Assembly: GCF_000378505.1 (NCBI RefSeq)
Contig: NZ_KB899990.1
Coordinates: forward strand, 248,001-312,000
Length of the DNA: 64,000 nucleotides
Source of the DNA: Modicisalibacter luteus DSM 23508
GTDB taxonomy: Bacteria; Pseudomonadota; Gammaproteobacteria; Pseudomonadales; Halomonadaceae
Reading direction: 5' to 3'
The notes under the pieces are model-generated. The model saw only the letters and a program-made list of their open reading frames with translations, made no database searches and was not told where the DNA came from. Below, piece by piece: positions 46,113-55,172 of this stretch (position 1 is the stretch's first letter; every line of letters starts with the position of its first letter). Position numbers and translations under genes: made by a program.

Positions 46113-46665
46113 CCACGCCCTCCGACGGGGGATGCTGATCGAATAACCGGATGTGCAAGCGGTCGCCATTGGCGGCATGCAGTGTCAGTTCGTTCAGGTA
46201 TTGGCCGCCTTCCAGGCGAATCAGGGATAGCCTGTCCCGCAGCGCATCGTTCTTGGGGGCCAGACGGACCTGCCAGCCCCGTCCATCGCCGCTCAGCTCA
46301 AGGTGGAAGCGGTCTTCCAGTGCCTGCCAGTCGCCCCCCAGCAGGTCGAGCAGCAAGGCTGCCACCTGGTCCCGGCCGCGCCGGTCTCCGCCCAGCGTCT
46401 CATCGATATCCGCCGCGGAGTCGGGCGTGAACTCCAGGCGATCCTGAATGGGCGACTCCAGCACCCAGACGACGCGTTCATCGCGCCGGTAGCGGAAGTG
46501 ACCACGGCTGGTCAGCTGAGCGTCCAGATCGGCCAGATGACGTCGTTGCTCAAAGCGCCCGTCAAGCGCTTGAGTACGGTTCAGGCGGGTCTGAAGGTCA
46601 TCCAGGGTGAAGGCCAGCGCGTTTCCTGGCAGGCAGAGCAGCAGCAGAAATAGTATACGAATCAT
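46099..46665 (-). CDS. LolA-like periplasmic carrier of the APE operon
   Basis: A 188-residue secreted protein with signal peptide cleaved near ALAFTLDD (about residue 18). It has the LolA beta-sheet pattern: FEQRRHLADLDAQLTSRGHFRYRRDERVVWVLESP, then the mid and C-terminal blocks shared with 38752-39462. LolA-like proteins in APE clusters are thought to carry the lipidated polyene to the outer membrane. A 67-base gap separates it from the acyltransferase upstream. Confidence 0.87.
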   Translation of the reverse strand: MIRILFLLLLCLPGNALAFTLDDLQTRLNRTQALDGRFEQRRHLADLDAQLTSRGHFRYRRDERVVWVLESPIQDRLEFTPDSAADIDETLGGDRRGRDQVAALLLDLLGGDWQALEDRFHLELSGDGRGWQVRLAPKNDALRDRLSLIRLEGGQYLNELTLHAANGDRLHIRLFDQHPPSEGVDASP

Positions 46666-46732
46666 CGGTGATGCCTCGTGTTGCCTCGATCCATCTCAGA
46701 AGCGTAAAGCCCTTCGGCGATAGCGGGCAGGG

Positions 46733-47686
46733 TCAGCCATCGTGTCGATCATCGGTCAACCAGAAGGGAAAGAAGTTGAACCATTGCAACGGGTAGCGCC
46801 GGCATTGGTCGGTGAGCCACTCCACATAACGCTGCATGGCATCTTCGCGCCAAGTGTCACGCTCGGCGCGGCGCAGGTGAGTCGTGTCGTCAAAAGGGCG
46901 GAACTCGATATAGTGGGATTCGCCTTCTCGCAGACAGCTCAATGTATAGACGGGACAACGCAGCAAGGCCGCCAGCCAGAACGGACCTTCGGGAAACGGC
47001 GCGGGGGCGCCAAGGAAGTCGAGGTGACATACCCGTCCATCCTCGCTGACCGGCACACGGTCGGCGGCAATCACCACGAATCCGCCTGCATTGATGCGTT
47101 CGGCCAGGCGCATGGCCGTGGCCGGGGTGATTTCGCTGACTTCGATGATCTCGGGGCCGCGACGCAGCGTGGTACGGTCCAGCATCTGATTGAACTTGCG
47201 AGCGTTGCGGGTGTGCATCAGTTGGGTAACATGAAAATCTTCGCGTGTATCGCTCATGGCGCTGCAGATTTCCAGGTTGCCGATGTGCGAGACCAGCATC
47301 AGACCACCTCGGCCGCTGCGTATAGCCTGGTCAAGGCAGGCGCGATCCTCGGGCGTGAAGCGTATGTCGAGAGGTATTCCACTCCAGGCATCGACCTTGT
47401 CCATAAGCGACTGGCCAAAAGCCATGAAATGGCGCAGGCCCAGCAGGAATGCGCCACGTAGCGGACGCCCGGCATGCAGTGGCCAGATACGCTCGAGATA
47501 ACGGCGTGACGCCCGGCGTGGCAGCGCGCGTGAGATGTAGTAGTAAGCGATCACCAAACCCAGCGCCAGGCGAAATGGCAGACGTCCGAGGCGACGGCGA
47601 ATCCAGACCATGGCGCGCATGCCAGCCACGGTGCCCGACTCCTGAATACGCGCCCAGTGCTGCGGGTGATCGGAATAGGTGGTCAT
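46733..47686 (-). CDS. lipid A biosynthesis-type acyltransferase (LpxL/HtrB family) of the APE operon
   Basis: A 317-residue membrane acyltransferase with an N-terminal hydrophobic segment (about residues 35-52) and the HX4E motif HIGNLE near 130. The C-terminal half keeps the LpxL-like pattern PVYTLSCLREGESHYIEF. It probably acylates the polyene head or its glycosylated form. The ATG at 47686 overlaps the glycosyltransferase stop by 4 bases. Confidence 0.83.
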   Translation of the reverse strand: MTTYSDHPQHWARIQESGTVAGMRAMVWIRRRLGRLPFRLALGLVIAYYYISRALPRRASRRYLERIWPLHAGRPLRGAFLLGLRHFMAFGQSLMDKVDAWSGIPLDIRFTPEDRACLDQAIRSGRGGLMLVSHIGNLEICSAMSDTREDFHVTQLMHTRNARKFNQMLDRTTLRRGPEIIEVSEITPATAMRLAERINAGGFVVIAADRVPVSEDGRVCHLDFLGAPAPFPEGPFWLAALLRCPVYTLSCLREGESHYIEFRPFDDTTHLRRAERDTWREDAMQRYVEWLTDQCRRYPLQWFNFFPFWLTDDRHDG

Positions 47687-48444
47687 TGATTCTTCCTTGA
47701 TGAGTGCCGCCTCGATAGTAGGCGGGGCAAGCGTCGAAGCATGCCGAAGAACAGCCGGGCGTGCATCATTGCCAGCTGGGTATTGTCGCGCCACAGCGCA
47801 AAGTGCGATATGCCATCCAATGGGTAGTGAACGCGTACCGGCAGGTTGCGTACCGCTAGACCGGCCCATAGCCAGCGCACCGGAAGTTCGGTGTCGAACT
47901 GCATGCGGTTGCCGCAACCGTGACGACTCACCAGGCGATTGGTCTCAAGGACCGGATAGAGTTTTACGCCGCACATGGTATCGCGCAGCGTGAATGACAG
48001 GGTATTGAGCCAGACCAGCAGATGCGTGGCGTAACGGGCATAGAAGCGATGCCGGGGAACGCTGGCATCGAAACGCGGATAGCCGATACGCAGCTCCCTG
48101 CTCCTGGCGCTAAGCCCGTCCAGAAATTGGGGCAAATCTTCGGGGGCGTGCTGGCCATCGGCATCCACCTGCAGGGCGTGGGTAAAGCCCAGGCGCTCGG
48201 CTTCGCGAAGGCCGGCCTTGACCGCTGCGCCCTTGCCGCGATTGCCCGGCAGGCGGATCAGGGTTACGTCTGCAGCCTCGGCCAACGCGTCGAGAACGGT
48301 GGCGCATTCATGATCGCTGCCGTCATCGACGAGCAGCAGGGGCACGCCCAGGCGGCGCGCGCCCTCGCAAGTCCATTCGATGGCCGCTGCGTGATTGTAG
48401 ACGGGGATGAGTACGCATGGCCGGGCCGGGGCGTCATGAGGCAT
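47683..48444 (-). CDS. family 2 glycosyltransferase of the APE operon
   Basis: A 253-residue GT2 enzyme: LIPVYNHAAAIEWT, LLLVDDGSDHE and LQVDADGQHAPEDLP with the DxD-like metal site. The start at 48444 is chosen because the upstream open part is unlike the family and the 11-base overlap with the ligase gene fits the operon style. It probably adds a sugar or phosphosugar to the polyene lipid. Confidence 0.87.
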   Translation of the reverse strand: MPHDAPARPCVLIPVYNHAAAIEWTCEGARRLGVPLLLVDDGSDHECATVLDALAEAADVTLIRLPGNRGKGAAVKAGLREAERLGFTHALQVDADGQHAPEDLPQFLDGLSARSRELRIGYPRFDASVPRHRFYARYATHLLVWLNTLSFTLRDTMCGVKLYPVLETNRLVSRHGCGNRMQFDTELPVRWLWAGLAVRNLPVRVHYPLDGISHFALWRDNTQLAMMHARLFFGMLRRLPRLLSRRHSSRKNQ

Positions 48445-50191
48445 CGCCGATCTCCGTAGCGACGTAATGCATCCTGCCACTGGCATGACAGCCGCGCTGT
48501 CCCGACAGATCGATGACCAGGCGGCCGCCCTCGGCATCTGGTCGCCATGTCAGGCTCAGCCAAACGCGATCGCCGGGCAGCAATAACTGTGGGAATTTGA
48601 CCCGCTCGAGACGATGGAAGCTGCCGTCCAGGCCCAAATGCCGGCGCGCCAGTGAAGCAGCCCACTGTAGTGTGACCACGCCCGGAACCACCGGCTGCCC
48701 GGGGAAGTGCCCCTGACAGTAGGCAAGCCGCTCGGGCACTTCGAGTGCCACCCGACACGCCTGGGCACCGTTGTTTTCCACACCTAGCCAACGTGGCAGT
48801 CGTCGATCCTGCAAGTCGGCGAACAGCAGTGCGACAATTTCGGCCGACAGCTTGCCCTGGGCATTGGTCGGCCAGGTCTCAACGAAGCGCCAGTAACGTG
48901 GAATGACGGTCGGCTCAAAGGCGGACAGAAGTCGAGCACGCAGGGCCTGGATCAGCTCGCGGCGTGTCGCATGGTCATGCGGGATGCACTCGGCGGCGAG
49001 CTGCACGATGGCACCTAATCGGTTGTCACGGGTCGCCAAGGGCAGGGTGCGTGCCTGAAGTACGCCGTGGCAGGTTTCCAGGCTCCGGTCCATGCCGGTC
49101 AGCGACAGGCGCTTGCCACCTACCTTGGCGATACGGTCGCTGCGACCGAGCAGGCGAAAGCCGTCGGCGACCGGGGCGATGCGGTCGGCTTGGCATTCCC
49201 AGGCGCTCGGGTCGGCCAGAAAAGGCGAGCGAAGCCACAGGCGGCCCTCGGCATCGTTGCGGATTTCAATGCCGGGCAGGGGCGCCCAATGATCATTGAA
49301 TTGCTGGTCGCGCCAGGCTATCCCGCCGGTTTCCGAGCTACCGTAGATTTCGCTGACACCAATGCCTAGCACGGTGCGTGCATGGGCACTGGCGGCGGCA
49401 CTCAGAGGGGCACCGGAGGAGTGGATGCGGGCCAGTCGCTCACGGGCGGGGTGCCAGTCGAGTTCGGCGGGCAGGCGCTCGAGAGGTGGTGGTGCGCTGA
49501 TCAACACGGCACTACGTGGCGCCTGGATATCATCCTCGGAGACGTTGTCCAGCCGCTGCAGCCAAGCGCTGAGCGTCTCTGGATAACGGCACGCGCGCGT
49601 GGCCATTGGCGCGCCTTCACACAGTGGGCGAAGGATGGCGAACAGTAACCCATAGATGTGCTGATGGCTGACCTGACTAATGACCAGCCGGCCGTCTAGT
49701 GGCCACAATGCCAAGTGGGCTGCCAGTTCGGCGTCAAGCTGGGCAAAGCTCTTGTCGAGCTGTTTCGGGTCGCCGGTCGACCCGGAAGTGAACAATGAGA
49801 CGGCAACCCGGTCCGGGCGAAGATCGCCCCAGCGAGGCGCTTGGTCCACATCTGCCAAGAGCCCGCCAGTGACCTCGCCCAGCCGTGCAGTGGCGAGGCG
49901 GGAAAGGGTATCGAGCGTCTCTGGCCGGTCATCGGCCGGAAGCACGGCACTGTCGCCGCGCTCCCAGAGGGCGATCAGGGCAGCGGCAAACGCGACGGGG
50001 TCGCTGTGGTACAACAGCCAGCGCTGTCCTGGAGGCGCCAGCTTGTCCAGCCGACGCTGCCAGGCACCGATTCGCTCACGGAATCCGGCCCAACTGATAC
50101 GGGATCCGCCGAAATCGCCATTCCAGCCCATGGTCCCCTGAGAGGGCGCATGACGCCAGGGGGCGTCAACCAGTCGCCTCTGCCGCGTCAA
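48434..50191 (-). CDS. fused AMP-ligase (ApeH-like) and hotdog dehydratase (ApeI-like)
   Basis: A 585-residue two-part protein. Residues 1-460 are an acyl-adenylating ligase (SLFTSGSTGDPK, EIYGSSETGGIAW, GRSDRIAKVGGKR) that should activate an aryl acid and load it on the ACP. The last ~100 residues are a FabA/FabZ-like dehydratase (GHFPGQPVVPGV at about 494-505). In E. coli-type clusters ApeH and ApeI are separate. The TTG start at 50191 is chosen because AGGAG lies 6 bases upstream and TTGA overlaps the stop of the preceding gene. Confidence 0.87.
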   Translation of the reverse strand: MTRQRRLVDAPWRHAPSQGTMGWNGDFGGSRISWAGFRERIGAWQRRLDKLAPPGQRWLLYHSDPVAFAAALIALWERGDSAVLPADDRPETLDTLSRLATARLGEVTGGLLADVDQAPRWGDLRPDRVAVSLFTSGSTGDPKQLDKSFAQLDAELAAHLALWPLDGRLVISQVSHQHIYGLLFAILRPLCEGAPMATRACRYPETLSAWLQRLDNVSEDDIQAPRSAVLISAPPPLERLPAELDWHPARERLARIHSSGAPLSAAASAHARTVLGIGVSEIYGSSETGGIAWRDQQFNDHWAPLPGIEIRNDAEGRLWLRSPFLADPSAWECQADRIAPVADGFRLLGRSDRIAKVGGKRLSLTGMDRSLETCHGVLQARTLPLATRDNRLGAIVQLAAECIPHDHATRRELIQALRARLLSAFEPTVIPRYWRFVETWPTNAQGKLSAEIVALLFADLQDRRLPRWLGVENNGAQACRVALEVPERLAYCQGHFPGQPVVPGVVTLQWAASLARRHLGLDGSFHRLERVKFPQLLLPGDRVWLSLTWRPDAEGGRLVIDLSGQRGCHASGRMHYVATEIGDAS

Positions 50192-50745
50192 GACCGTCTC
50201 CTTATTCGTTGTCGAACACACCACTCGATGGCGAACAGCAGGGCGCATAGCCCGTAGGCGATCCCGCCGTTATACAAGGACCAGGTGGCCAGGTCGGCAT
50301 ACAGTGCGGTCCAGAGGGCCGCGGCGCCATTGCACAGGAAGAAGACGCACCAGACCTGGGTGACCCGCCTGGTGTAGGCCACGCCGTGCGGGGGGAGGTC
50401 CGGCTCCTGGCGTCGAGCCAGTCGCTCGATCATGCTCTGCGGCTGGCGCAAGCTCCAGGCGAAGACGCTCAGCAAGGTCGCATTGACGATGACCGGCCAA
50501 GCACGTACGCCCAGCTCGGCATGGCCGAGCTGGGTCGTCAAGAGTGCCGCCAGCCCCAACAATACACTCCAGTGCTTACGGCCCGCAGGCAATCGCCAGC
50601 AGGCCAGTGCCACTGCCGCCACGAGCAGAGGCCATGGGCCGATGAGAGGTACCAGCAAAAGCGCCAATAGCGGCCAGGCCAGCCCCAGCAGGCCGAGTAG
50701 CATCGGGCCACGGGACAGGGGGGGAGCACGACGCAGGGAATGCAT
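50188..50745 (-). CDS. COG4648 membrane protein of the APE operon
   Basis: A membrane protein of about 185 residues with six hydrophobic segments (about 14-50, 60-78, 85-100, 135-155 and 160-175) typical of the COG4648 family found in every APE cluster. The ATG at 50745 is used; GTG at 50766 is possible. The stop overlaps the ligase start (TTGA). The role is unknown but its presence marks the pathway. Confidence 0.78.
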   Translation of the reverse strand: MHSLRRAPPLSRGPMLLGLLGLAWPLLALLLVPLIGPWPLLVAAVALACWRLPAGRKHWSVLLGLAALLTTQLGHAELGVRAWPVIVNATLLSVFAWSLRQPQSMIERLARRQEPDLPPHGVAYTRRVTQVWCVFFLCNGAAALWTALYADLATWSLYNGGIAYGLCALLFAIEWCVRQRIRRRS

Positions 50746-50776
50746 GACAGTCTCTAGGCTCCGCACCGGACAGCGG

Positions 50777-51040
50777 TTACTTGACGCGCCGCGCTTCCAC
50801 TAGCGCCGCGAGGCTTTTTAGATTGGCGAAATGTCGGCGAGTTTCCTCGCTGTCGGCCTCGAGCTTGATGCCATACGTCTTTTGCAGTGCAAGACCCAGC
50901 TCCAGGGCATCGATGGAATCGAGCCCCAGGCCCTCGACGAACAGCGGCTCATCCGGATCGATATCCTCCGGGGTGACGTCCTCAAGTTCCAAGGTATCGA
51001 TGATCAGCTGCTTAAGCTCAGTTTCCAGCGCGTTCGTCAT
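50777..51040 (-). CDS. acyl carrier protein of the APE operon
   Basis: An 87-residue acyl carrier protein. The phosphopantetheine Ser is in GLGLDSIDALELG. The start at 51040 (MTNALETELKQ) is preferred because AAGGA lies about 11 bases before it; the ATG at 51052 would have no spacing. It is the only ACP in the operon, whereas E. coli-type clusters have two (ApeE, ApeF). Confidence 0.88.
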   Translation of the reverse strand: MTNALETELKQLIIDTLELEDVTPEDIDPDEPLFVEGLGLDSIDALELGLALQKTYGIKLEADSEETRRHFANLKSLAALVEARRVK

Positions 51041-51054
51041 CGGCGGTTTCATCC

Positions 51055-51819
51055 TTACACGGCGTTAATGAAATGGATTTCGAGCCGGCGGTTAAGTTCA
51101 TCCACTGCCGGCATTGACATGTTCTCGCTGTCGTCGTGCTGCACGAGCCTTCCCACATCGAAGGTGAAACTCGGGCGACGCGGCGGCACACGATACCAAG
51201 GGCTGCCCTTGAGCAAGGTCGGCGGCTCGCAGCGAATGCGCACCGGAATGATGGGTGCGCGGCTCATGGCAGCGATCATGGCGCCGTTACGGCGCAGGCG
51301 GATCGGTTGGCCCGGTATCGATCTCGTTCCCTCGGGGAACAGAATTACCGACTGGCCATTTTCCAGCGCTTCACTGGCGGCTGCAATCACGCGACGGGGA
51401 TTGGGATCGGCAATGAAGCCTGCCGCGCGGATAACGCTGCGTGTCACGAAGTGGTTCGCCAAGCCGCCCTTGGCCACACAGATGGCATCGGGAGCAGTGG
51501 CGAGCAGGAACAGGGCATCGAGTAGTGTCGGGTGGTTGGCCAGCACCAGGCTGCCCGGCCGCTGCAGCCGTTCGGCATGAATGAAGCGATAATCGATCAG
51601 GCGCAGCCCCTTGAGCAGGGTGATGAAGCCCCGACATGTCGCTTTGACGCTACGCCGGACACGACGCTGGGCCAGGGCGCGATTACCGCTGCACAGACGG
51701 GCCAGGGGAGCAATGACAAGCCCAACCCCCAGCGCGCAGAGAGCAAACAGTGTAAAGCCGAGGGCGGTGGCGAAGTAGCGCCAACTGCGGTCAATACCGG
51801 CCGCGAGTATCACTAGCAT
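51055..51819 (-). CDS. 1-acylglycerol-3-phosphate-type acyltransferase of the APE operon
   Basis: A 254-residue membrane acyltransferase of the PlsC family: NHPTLLD is the HX4D motif, FPEGTRS is the second signature, and two hydrophobic segments at about 18-38 and 150-165 anchor it. It lies between the chain-length factor and ACP genes, 15 bases after the former. It likely attaches the polyene chain to a lipid acceptor. Confidence 0.88.
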   Translation of the reverse strand: MLVILAAGIDRSWRYFATALGFTLFALCALGVGLVIAPLARLCSGNRALAQRRVRRSVKATCRGFITLLKGLRLIDYRFIHAERLQRPGSLVLANHPTLLDALFLLATAPDAICVAKGGLANHFVTRSVIRAAGFIADPNPRRVIAAASEALENGQSVILFPEGTRSIPGQPIRLRRNGAMIAAMSRAPIIPVRIRCEPPTLLKGSPWYRVPPRRPSFTFDVGRLVQHDDSENMSMPAVDELNRRLEIHFINAV

Positions 51820-51834
51820 GGGCAGCGTCCGGTC

Positions 51835-52524
51835 TCAGGGCGATAAGGTCCAGGTCAGCCGCCGTGAGGGGCAGACCAGCGGTGCCTCATCCAGCAGCCA
51901 GGCAATGAGGTCGCTGGGCTGGGGAGAGCGGGCTTGTCCGGCTTGAGAGGCGTCGCAGGGCCGCGTATGTATTTCCCTTCCGCCACTCGCCGATAGGAGC
52001 AGGGCAACCACAGCCAATTCGGTCGGCTCGGTAACATGAGCGGCAAAGCGCTCCGGCACCGGCGCATCGCTGAACACGGCAATGACGTCACGCTCGCCTT
52101 CCGCGAAATAGCCGCGTGTTTCGCTGAACAGGGCGGCAACTTCGGCACCTCCGGCGGCGATCGCTTGAAGTGAGTGACGATTGCCACTGGCAATGGAGTG
52201 TACGCCGAGGGTGGCATTGTGAACCGACATGCCGAAGCGGGCAGGCGAGAGCGGCTCCTGCTCGGCCAATGCATACAGCATTTCCAGTGTGCGATCGCCA
52301 TCGCCATGGCGCGAGGCGTAGATCAGGACTCGCCTCGCCTCGGGATCCAGCTCACTGAGCATGTCGCAGACGACTCGGCCGGAAGCATTGAGGCGGCGGC
52401 GCAGCATGGCAGGCACCGAGGCGCCACGTGGCTGAGGGTCCACCGACAGACGGGAGTCGGCATGCGGGGCGCGGCCCGGGTGCCACGCCCGCCAATCCTG
52501 AAGAGTTATCGAGACTGTCGTCAT
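51835..52524 (-). CDS. apeC: chain-length factor-type ketoacyl synthase (ApeC-like)
   Basis: A 229-residue protein related to the N-terminal half of ketosynthases (Ketoacyl-synt_2 type; YASRHGDGDRTLEML, LSPARFGMSVHNATLGV). It lacks an active-site Cys, which marks it as the chain-length partner of the ketosynthase at 40741-41925. Start 52524 follows GGAAACGGAACG. It is the first gene of the operon. Confidence 0.83.
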   Translation of the reverse strand: MTTVSITLQDWRAWHPGRAPHADSRLSVDPQPRGASVPAMLRRRLNASGRVVCDMLSELDPEARRVLIYASRHGDGDRTLEMLYALAEQEPLSPARFGMSVHNATLGVHSIASGNRHSLQAIAAGGAEVAALFSETRGYFAEGERDVIAVFSDAPVPERFAAHVTEPTELAVVALLLSASGGREIHTRPCDASQAGQARSPQPSDLIAWLLDEAPLVCPSRRLTWTLSP

Positions 52525-52540
52525 CAAGCGTTCCGTTTCC

Positions 52541-52565
52541 GGTCGCTTCAAGGCATGAAGCGACC
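52541..52565. promoter_or_regulatory. perfect palindrome/hairpin just upstream of the APE operon start
   Basis: Perfect 10-base arms GGTCGCTTCA / TGAAGCGACC with a 5-base loop, 16 bases before the ApeC-like ATG and 73 bases after the hexR stop. It may end hexR transcripts, or act as an operator or 5' leader stem for the pigment operon. No T-run follows on either side. Confidence 0.5.
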
Positions 52566-52637
52566 CATGAGCGTAACGGGAAACCCTACGCGTATGGCCA
52601 TGCCTGAATGGCATCGGCGATTTTTCGCGTCAGGGTA

Positions 52638-53501
52638 TCACTCCGTTTCACTCAGCGGAAAGCGTGTGGCCTTGAGACTATCCTTTATCTTCTTGAGATG
52701 TGGCAGGAAATCCTCGCCACGGCGCAGCGTCACACCGGTAGCCAGGACATCGATCAGGGCCAGGTGAATCATGCGTGATGTCATCGGCATGTAGACGTCG
52801 GTATCTTCCGGCGTCACGACATATAGCGTTTCGGTGCACTCTGCAGCCAGTGGCGAGCCGGGCGCCGTAATGCCCAACACGACTGCTCCATTCTCGCGGG
52901 CCAATCTGGCGATTTCGACCAGCTCGCGGGTACGCCCAGTATAGGAAATGATGACGATGACATCGCCGGTATGACTGGCCGCGGCCACCATGCGCTGCAT
53001 CAATACATCTTCGTAGGCGATGACCGGGAGGTTGAAACGGAAGAACTTGTGTTGTGCATCCTGGGCGACCGGGCCCGATGCTCCCAGCCCGAAGAAACTG
53101 ATCTGCTTGGCCTGGATCAGATAATCGACGGCGCGCTCGACACGGCGTGAATCCAGGGCGCGCCGGGCATCGTCGAGTGCGGCGATGGTCGCGCCGAAGA
53201 TCTTGTCACCATAGCTTGCCGCATCGTCGTCGCGCTCGACATTACGGCTGACATAAGGGGTACCACCTGCCAGGCTCTGGGCTAGTTTGATCTTGAAGTC
53301 AGGGTAACCCTTGGCATTGAAGGTGCGGCAGAAACGGTTGACTGTCGGTTCGCTGACCGAGGCGGCCTGTGCCAGCGTCGCTATACTCAGACCCGTGGCG
53401 GTCGCCGGGTCCTGCAGTATGACGTCAGCCACCTTGCGCTCGGAGCGATTGAGTTCGTCCAGGCGCTCACGAATACGTTCCAGAAGATCATGGCTGGCCA
53501 T
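52638..53501 (-). CDS. hexR: HexR, RpiR-family regulator of sugar catabolism
   Basis: A 287-residue RpiR-family protein: N-terminal helix-turn-helix ([22 protein letters not shown]) and a C-terminal SIS sugar-phosphate domain ([27 protein letters not shown]). Divergent from zwf with palindromic sites between, it matches HexR, which represses Entner-Doudoroff genes and is released by 2-keto-3-deoxy-6-phosphogluconate. The ATG is at 53501. Confidence 0.92.
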   Translation of the reverse strand: MASHDLLERIRERLDELNRSERKVADVILQDPATATGLSIATLAQAASVSEPTVNRFCRTFNAKGYPDFKIKLAQSLAGGTPYVSRNVERDDDAASYGDKIFGATIAALDDARRALDSRRVERAVDYLIQAKQISFFGLGASGPVAQDAQHKFFRFNLPVIAYEDVLMQRMVAAASHTGDVIVIISYTGRTRELVEIARLARENGAVVLGITAPGSPLAAECTETLYVVTPEDTDVYMPMTSRMIHLALIDVLATGVTLRRGEDFLPHLKKIKDSLKATRFPLSETE

Positions 53502-53524
53502 TAAGTTACTCCGTGCAAGTCATG

Positions 53525-53544
53525 ATGTAGTTATTAAACTACAT
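53525..53544. promoter_or_regulatory. HexR operator candidate 1
   Basis: Inverted repeat ATGTAGTT-ATTA-AACTACAT, perfect arms of 8 bases. It resembles the TGTA-AT-rich-TACA HexR sites of other gammaproteobacteria. It lies 24 bases upstream of hexR and on the far side of zwf, so it may give autoregulation. Confidence 0.65.
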
Positions 53545-53606
53545 GTTGACCGAATCGTAGCGTGCTACACAGGACACGGCCATAGCCAAGAGTGGTAGCG
53601 CATGCT

Positions 53607-53625
53607 TTGGTAGTAAAGTTACCAA
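53607..53625. promoter_or_regulatory. HexR operator candidate 2, zwf side
   Basis: TTGGTA-N7-TACCAA inverted repeat with a central GTAAAGT, about 70 bases before the zwf ATG. A weaker related half-site GGTAATTTAACC is at 53664-53675. Together these could control zwf. Confidence 0.5.
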
Positions 53626-53695
53626 TATATTTGCATTTTTGCCGTTGAATGGCATATTTTATCGGTAATTTAACCAGATTGAAGGGGTCCTCGGC

Positions 53696-55171
53696 ATGAT
53701 TCAAGACACCACGCCCGACATCGATCTGGCGTTGTTCGGCGCCATGGGCGACCTGGCGCTGCGCAAGCTCTATCCGGCCTTGTACCACCTTGACCGGGAT
53801 GGTCTGCTCGCTGATGAAACGCGGATCTTGGGGCTGGCACGTCAGGATATCGACGCCGAGGCATTCCGCAAGCGGGTCCAGGAATCCCTCAAAAAATACG
53901 TGAAGCCGGCTGAGCTCGAGTCGACTTGTCTCAAGCGCTTTCTTGACCGTCTCGATTACACCAAGCTCGACTTCACTGATGTCGAGGGCTATAGGGCCAT
54001 CCGCGAGTGGCATGAGGGTGCCGGGCGGCCGATGACCGTCTATCTGGCCGTACCGGCCAGTATCTATGGGTCGATCTGCAGCAACTTGCAGTCCAGCGGC
54101 AGCCTCGACGACGAATCGCGGGTTGTCGTCGAGAAGCCTATCGGTTACGACCTTAAATCCTCGCAGGAAATCAACGACGCCATCGGTGCGGTGTTCCCCG
54201 AATCGCGTGTCTACCGCATCGATCATTATCTGGGCAAGGAGACGGTCCAGAACCTGATTGCGTTGCGCTTCGCCAACCCGTTGTTCGGTACCCAGTGGAA
54301 CCAGAACCACATTTCGCATGTGGAAATCACGGTGGCCGAGCAGGTGGGCATCGAAGGGCGCTGGGGCTATTTCGACAAGGCGGGTCAATTACGCGACATG
54401 GTGCAGAACCACCTGTTGCAGCTGTTGTGCCTGATCGCCATGGATCCACCGTCCAATCTGGATGCCGATGCGATTCGCGACGAGAAGGTCAAGGTGCTCA
54501 AGGCGCTGAAGAAGTTCAATCGCGAGAATGTCAGTCGCGACGTGGTGCGCGGGCAGTACATAGCCGGCTCGATCATGGGTAACAGTGTGCCTGGCTACCT
54601 CGAGGAGGAGGGCGCAAATACCGACAGCCGTACGGAAACCTTCGTGGCCATGCGTACCGAGGTGTCCAACTGGCGCTGGGCAGGTGTGCCGTTCTACCTG
54701 CGTACCGGTAAGCGGATGCCTGAGAAGGTGTCTCAGATCGTCATCCACTTTCGGCAGCAGCCCCACTACATTTTCGACCCGGACCAGCGCAACCTGGCCG
54801 CAAACAAGTTGATCATTCGCCTGCAGCCGGAAGAAGGCATCGCGCTGGAAGTGCTGACCAAGGATGGAGGGCTCGACAAGGGCATGCGTCTGCGGCCCGG
54901 TCCGCTACACCTGGATTTCAACAGTGCTTTCCCCAAGGCAAGGATTCCTGACGCCTACGAGCGTTTGCTGCTTGAAGTGATGAAAGGCAACCAGTACCTG
55001 TTCGTACGTCGCGACGAGGTCGAGTTTGCCTGGCGCTGGGCCGACCAGTTGGTGGAAGCCTGGGAGCAGCTCGATCGCCCGCCGCGTCGCTATCCGTCCG
55101 GATCCTGGGGGCCGGTGGCCTCGATCGCCATGATCACGCAGGACGGGCGCTCCTGGTACGAGGATTATTGA
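53696..55171 (+). CDS. zwf: glucose-6-phosphate 1-dehydrogenase
   Basis: A 491-residue glucose-6-phosphate dehydrogenase. The N-terminus has [18 protein letters not shown] for NADP, and RIDHYLGKE carries the catalytic His. Glucose-6-phosphate is oxidised to the lactone, feeding the Entner-Doudoroff path and making NADPH. It is separated from pgl by one base and controlled through the divergent region with hexR. Confidence 0.95.
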   Translation: MIQDTTPDIDLALFGAMGDLALRKLYPALYHLDRDGLLADETRILGLARQDIDAEAFRKRVQESLKKYVKPAELESTCLKRFLDRLDYTKLDFTDVEGYRAIREWHEGAGRPMTVYLAVPASIYGSICSNLQSSGSLDDESRVVVEKPIGYDLKSSQEINDAIGAVFPESRVYRIDHYLGKETVQNLIALRFANPLFGTQWNQNHISHVEITVAEQVGIEGRWGYFDKAGQLRDMVQNHLLQLLCLIAMDPPSNLDADAIRDEKVKVLKALKKFNRENVSRDVVRGQYIAGSIMGNSVPGYLEEEGANTDSRTETFVAMRTEVSNWRWAGVPFYLRTGKRMPEKVSQIVIHFRQQPHYIFDPDQRNLAANKLIIRLQPEEGIALEVLTKDGGLDKGMRLRPGPLHLDFNSAFPKARIPDAYERLLLEVMKGNQYLFVRRDEVEFAWRWADQLVEAWEQLDRPPRRYPSGSWGPVASIAMITQDGRSWYEDY

Positions 55172-55172
55172 T

